Part shown: one piece after another, positions 7,705 through 9,518 of the stretch
Layout of the letters: every line of letters begins with the position of its first letter
Position numbering within the stretch: the stretch's first letter is position 1
Assembly: GCA_903930745.1 (NCBI GenBank)
Contig: CAIYZX010000738.1
Coordinates: 1-9,518, forward strand
DNA: 9,518 bases
Direction: 5' to 3'
Source: an uncultured Chloroflexota bacterium
GTDB taxonomy: Bacteria; Chloroflexota; Limnocylindria; Limnocylindrales; CSP1-4
Position numbers and translations under genes: made by a program
The notes under the pieces: generated by a model
Database searches by the model: none
The model's input: only the letters and a program-made list of their open reading frames with translations
What the model was told of the DNA's origin: nothing

Positions 7705-8570
7705 CCGCCGCCTCCCTCCGCGCCGCGTACACCGGCGAGCCGGGCGCCTTCGCCGAGGAGGCGGTCCTGCGCTTCTTCGCCAACCCGGAGCCCGTGCCCA
7801 TGAGCTCCTTCCGCGCGGTCTTCGAGGCGGTGCGTGACGGAGCGGTGGACGCCGGCGTGGTGCCCGTGGAGTCCTCCCTGCTGGGATCCATCCGCGAGAA
7901 CACGGACCTGCTCTGGGAGTTCGACCTTCCCATCGCCGGCGAGGTGAGCGTGCCGGTCCGGCTTGCCCTCGTGGCGCTGCCCGGCCAGGGCATCGACGAC
8001 ATCGAGCGGGTCTACTCCATCACCGCGGCCCTGGCGCAGGCCGACGCATTCCTGCGCTCCCGCCCCTGGACCGTCCAGACCACGTACAACACGGCCGGCG
8101 CCGCCAAGATGATCGCGGACCGGGGGGATCGCGGGGCGGCGGCGGTCGCGTCCGCGCGCGTTGCCGAGATCTACGGTCTCCAGGTCGTGGCCGCGGACAT
8201 CCAGGCGGGCGACCACAACCGCACGCGTTTCGCGGTGGTCACGCGGGCCGGCCTCCAGGCCGCCGTCCAGGCCGCCGCCTCGCCCGCCGCAATCGCCGGC
8301 GCCCCGCGGACCTCGATGGTCTTCGCCGTCCGCAACGTGGCAGGCTCGCTCTACCGGTCCCTCGGCTGCTTCGCCACGAGGGACATCAACCTGGTCCGCC
8401 TCGAATCACGGCCATGGACGGAGCGGGGCGCGCGCTGGGAGTACCTGTTCTGGGTTGACCTGGACGGCGCACCCACCGACTCCGCCTGCGCATCCGCGCT
8501 TGCCGCGCTCCGCGAGGAGACCGAGGTGGTCCGCATCCTGGGCACGTACCCGCGCGCGCCGGAGGACTGA
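7701..8570 (+). CDS. pheA: Prephenate dehydratase with ACT domain
   Basis: The 289-residue cytosolic enzyme decarboxylates and dehydrates prephenate to phenylpyruvate for phenylalanine synthesis. The N-terminal catalytic part (about 6-190) has YTGEPGAFAEEAV (10-22), VVPVESSLLGSI, and NRTRFAVV with the catalytic T175-R176-F177. The C-terminal ACT domain (about 205-285) has AGSLYRSL (GALV-like, from 214) and LESRPW with the Phe-binding ESRP motif at 235-238, so feedback by phenylalanine is likely. There is no fused chorismate mutase; the length is that of the monofunctional enzyme. Two family positions look unusual: YSITAALAQ where YSHPQALAQ is common, and VESS where VENS is common. Arogenate dehydratase activity cannot be excluded. 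The ATGA overlap with the methyltransferase and the lack of a ribosome binding site suggest translational coupling. It is the last gene of the tightly packed run. Confidence 0.94.
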   Translation: MTAASLRAAYTGEPGAFAEEAVLRFFANPEPVPMSSFRAVFEAVRDGAVDAGVVPVESSLLGSIRENTDLLWEFDLPIAGEVSVPVRLALVALPGQGIDDIERVYSITAALAQADAFLRSRPWTVQTTYNTAGAAKMIADRGDRGAAAVASARVAEIYGLQVVAADIQAGDHNRTRFAVVTRAGLQAAVQAAASPAAIAGAPRTSMVFAVRNVAGSLYRSLGCFATRDINLVRLESRPWTERGARWEYLFWVDLDGAPTDSACASALAALREETEVVRILGTYPRAPED

Positions 8571-8707
8571 GCCCACTGGGCATCCCCCTGCCGGACCACC
8601 TCGAACCGGGGCTCGCACGCACCGTGGCCCGGTCACACCATGCCTCCATCGCCGTCCGCGCCATCTCCGTCTCGCTGCGGGCGGTGCACCAGTAGGGGTA
8701 CCCGCAC
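8571..8707 (+). other. Spacer between pheA and the hemerythrin-like gene
   Basis: No clear promoter or terminator is visible. One frame, in phase with the downstream gene, is open across the whole spacer and reads plausibly as protein (for example SIAVRAISVSLRAVHQ) before ending at TAG 8693-8695. Its only standard-type in-frame start in the spacer is GTG 8624, which would give about 23 residues. It may be a short peptide, the remnant of a lost gene, or chance in GC-rich DNA. Confidence 0.3.
8694..8698 (+). promoter_or_regulatory. Ribosome binding site of the hemerythrin-like gene
   Basis: AGGGG is nine bases before ATG 8708. An in-frame TAG at 8693-8695 immediately upstream rules out an earlier start, so this ATG is fixed. 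Confidence 0.65.
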
Positions 8708-9121
8708 ATGGCCCTGACCTTCAACCCGATCACCATGGGCACCGGAGCCGACTCGATCGACGCGCAGCACAAGGTGCTGGTGGATCTCATCAACCGCCTG
8801 CTGGTCTCCATGCAGACCGGACGGGCGAAGGACGAGGTTGGCCCCATCCTCAACGACCTCGCCAAGTACGCGACGTCGCACTTCGCCCATGAGGAGGCGT
8901 GCATGGCGCGGTTCAGCTGCCCGGCGGCCTTGGCGAACAAGAACGCCCACGCCGCGTTCCTGAACACGTTCACGGCCATGAAGGCGGACTATGACAAGAA
9001 CGGACCCAGCCCCATGATGGCGATCCGGATGCAGCGAGAGCTCTCGGACTGGATCGCCCAGCACATCGTGGGCGTGGACGTGAAGCTCAAGCCCTGCATC
9101 CCTGCGGGCACCAAGGTCTGA
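8708..9121 (+). CDS. Bacteriohemerythrin-like protein with an altered diiron ligand set
   Basis: The 137-residue four-helix-bundle protein belongs to the hemerythrin family, whose members bind O2 (sometimes NO) at a non-haem diiron centre. Visible ligand positions are H21 in DSIDAQHKVL, H58 and E62 in SHFAHEEACM, H81 in NAHAAFL, and H119 plus D124 in DWIAQHIVGVD. The family normally has a further His four residues before H81; here that position is N77 (codon AAC at 8936-8938). The usual aromatic-rich N-terminal start (W...YSVG) is also weakened to FNPITMGTG. Three cysteines (65, 71, 130) are present. Length is typical for a single-domain form. There is no signal peptide or fused signalling domain, so it is a soluble protein. 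The 137-base gap and own ribosome binding site suggest a separate unit from the pheA operon. O2 storage, sensing or a redox role cannot be told apart. Confidence 0.85.
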   Translation: MALTFNPITMGTGADSIDAQHKVLVDLINRLLVSMQTGRAKDEVGPILNDLAKYATSHFAHEEACMARFSCPAALANKNAHAAFLNTFTAMKADYDKNGPSPMMAIRMQRELSDWIAQHIVGVDVKLKPCIPAGTKV

Positions 9122-9130
9122 CCCTCATCC

Positions 9131-9147
9131 GCCGGCGCGTCGCCGGC
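9131..9147 (+). other. First hairpin after the hemerythrin-like gene
   Basis: GCCGGCG pairs perfectly with CGCCGGC around a three-base loop, nine bases after the stop codon. No T-tract follows. It probably belongs to the 3' untranslated region or the termination zone. Confidence 0.4.
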
Positions 9148-9172
9148 CGGGCGTCCCCCTCCTCGGTCGTCA

Positions 9173-9203
9173 CGAACCCCCGGGACCCTGCCCCGGGGGT
9201 TCG
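9173..9203 (+). terminator. Strong hairpin, probable terminator of the hemerythrin-like gene
   Basis: A perfect 12-pair stem, 9173-9184 (CGAACCCCCGGG) with 9192-9203 (CCCGGGGGTTCG), closes a seven-base loop about 50 bases after the stop. It lacks a T-run, so it is not a textbook intrinsic terminator. GC-rich bacteria often use such stems, with or without Rho. It is nearly symmetric and could work in both directions. Confidence 0.5.
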
Positions 9204-9221
9204 GACGTTCCTGGCCGTCGC

Positions 9222-9242
9222 ACCCCCGCATGTGGCGGGGGT
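9222..9242 (+). terminator. Third hairpin after the hemerythrin-like gene
   Basis: ACCCCCGC (9222-9229) pairs perfectly with GCGGGGGT (9235-9242) around a five-base loop. It lies 18 bases after the 12-pair stem and also lacks a T-tract. It may be a back-up terminator, or part of the structured region that follows. Confidence 0.4.
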
Positions 9243-9250
9243 CGTCCGTC

Positions 9251-9518
9251 CTACGCATGTAGGTGAATCCCTGCGTTGCCTTGACCTGACGGAGGACAGT
9301 GCCGCGACGCGATCACTCGCAGTCGCGTCCGTGCACCACCGTTCCCCACGCGTGCTCGTGCACGGATCAGGGTCCCGGAGCGTCACAACCGGGACCAAGG
9401 TACTCCCCCCGGTACCCCACCGGTCCTGTAGTCGCATGCCCAACCCGCAGTGTCAGATACCGCCTACGAGACGCACGACCGACGTACCCCGTTCGGGGGG
9501 CCCAACCGGGGACCCTAC
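9251..9518 (+). other. Gene-free region dense in inverted repeats; possible structured RNA or leader
   Basis: No credible coding frame is seen in these 268 bases, about 66% GC by hand count. Successive perfect stems are 9306-9312 with 9323-9329 (7 pairs), 9328-9336 with 9358-9366 (9 pairs, competing with the previous one for two bases), 9371-9378 with 9389-9396 (8 pairs), 9399-9403 with 9412-9416, or alternatively 9409-9413 with 9419-9423, and 9487-9490 with 9495-9498. A near-repeat CAACCGGGACC / CAACCGGGGACC occurs at about 9386 and 9503. I recognise no named riboswitch, tRNA or rRNA. A TTGACC at 9281-9286 resembles a -35 box but has no matching -10. The region may lead into a gene beyond the window. 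Confidence 0.35.

Noticed and set aside
9251..9262. CTACGCATGTAG as a possible operator or site-specific recombination half-site.
   Set aside because: It is only a four-base stem with a four-base centre, is not repeated elsewhere in perfect form, and is short enough to be chance.
9281..9309. TTGACC as a -35 promoter element.
   Set aside because: No TANNNT-like -10 is present at 16-18 bases downstream; a six-base match alone is weak.
9399..9423. Resemblance of the minus strand (GGTGGGGTACCGG) to the T-box antiterminator core.
   Set aside because: The conserved TGGNACC spacing is not matched, and no specifier stem or amino acid gene lies in the right direction.
9087..9443. Minus-strand open frame of 118 codons across the end of the hemerythrin-like gene and the hairpins.
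   Set aside because: It is rich in Arg and Thr with no domain, runs through the perfect inverted repeats and overlaps a well-supported gene.

Overview
The window is GC-rich (about 70% by eye, with strong G/C preference at third codon positions) and reads as a bacterial chromosome. Nine genes are packed on the + strand (one partial), with stop/start overlaps of 1 to 4 bases at most junctions. A tenth + strand gene stands apart, followed by about 400 bases of non-coding DNA. No gene is supported on the minus strand. Gene content and style suggest an uncultured, high-GC lineage, perhaps Chloroflexota (Limnocylindria-like) or a neighbouring terrestrial group. That placement is an impression only: there is no rRNA or marker gene here to fix it.

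Region 1 (1-4566) is a branched-chain amino acid operon: the 3' end of ilvB, then ilvN, ilvC, leuA and leuB. Acetolactate synthase (IlvB with its regulatory subunit IlvN) and ketol-acid reductoisomerase (IlvC) serve valine and isoleucine. LeuA and LeuB catalyse the first and third steps of the leucine branch. leuC, leuD and ilvD are not in the window.

Region 2 (4567-8570) starts after a 95-base gap containing a strong hairpin. cimA makes citramalate from pyruvate and acetyl-CoA, which gives a threonine-independent route to isoleucine and would share LeuB and the absent LeuCD. It overlaps a 179-residue protein that is essentially a free-standing LeuA-type allosteric domain with no catalytic barrel. 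A class I SAM-dependent methyltransferase of unknown substrate and pheA (prephenate dehydratase with an ACT domain) follow, again with overlapping ends. The operon therefore encodes three copies of the LeuA regulatory fold (in LeuA, in CimA and free-standing) and two ACT proteins (IlvN, PheA), an unusual concentration of feedback-sensing modules.

Region 3 (8571-9518) holds a bacteriohemerythrin-like gene with its own good ribosome binding site. Its diiron site appears to have Asn where one His ligand is expected. Three hairpins follow it. The last 268 bases contain a dense run of further inverted repeats, some mutually exclusive, with no gene. This could be a structured RNA or the long leader of a gene beyond the window edge.

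The strongest candidate for something little described is the free-standing LeuA regulatory domain, which could act in trans on LeuA or CimA much as IlvN does on IlvB.
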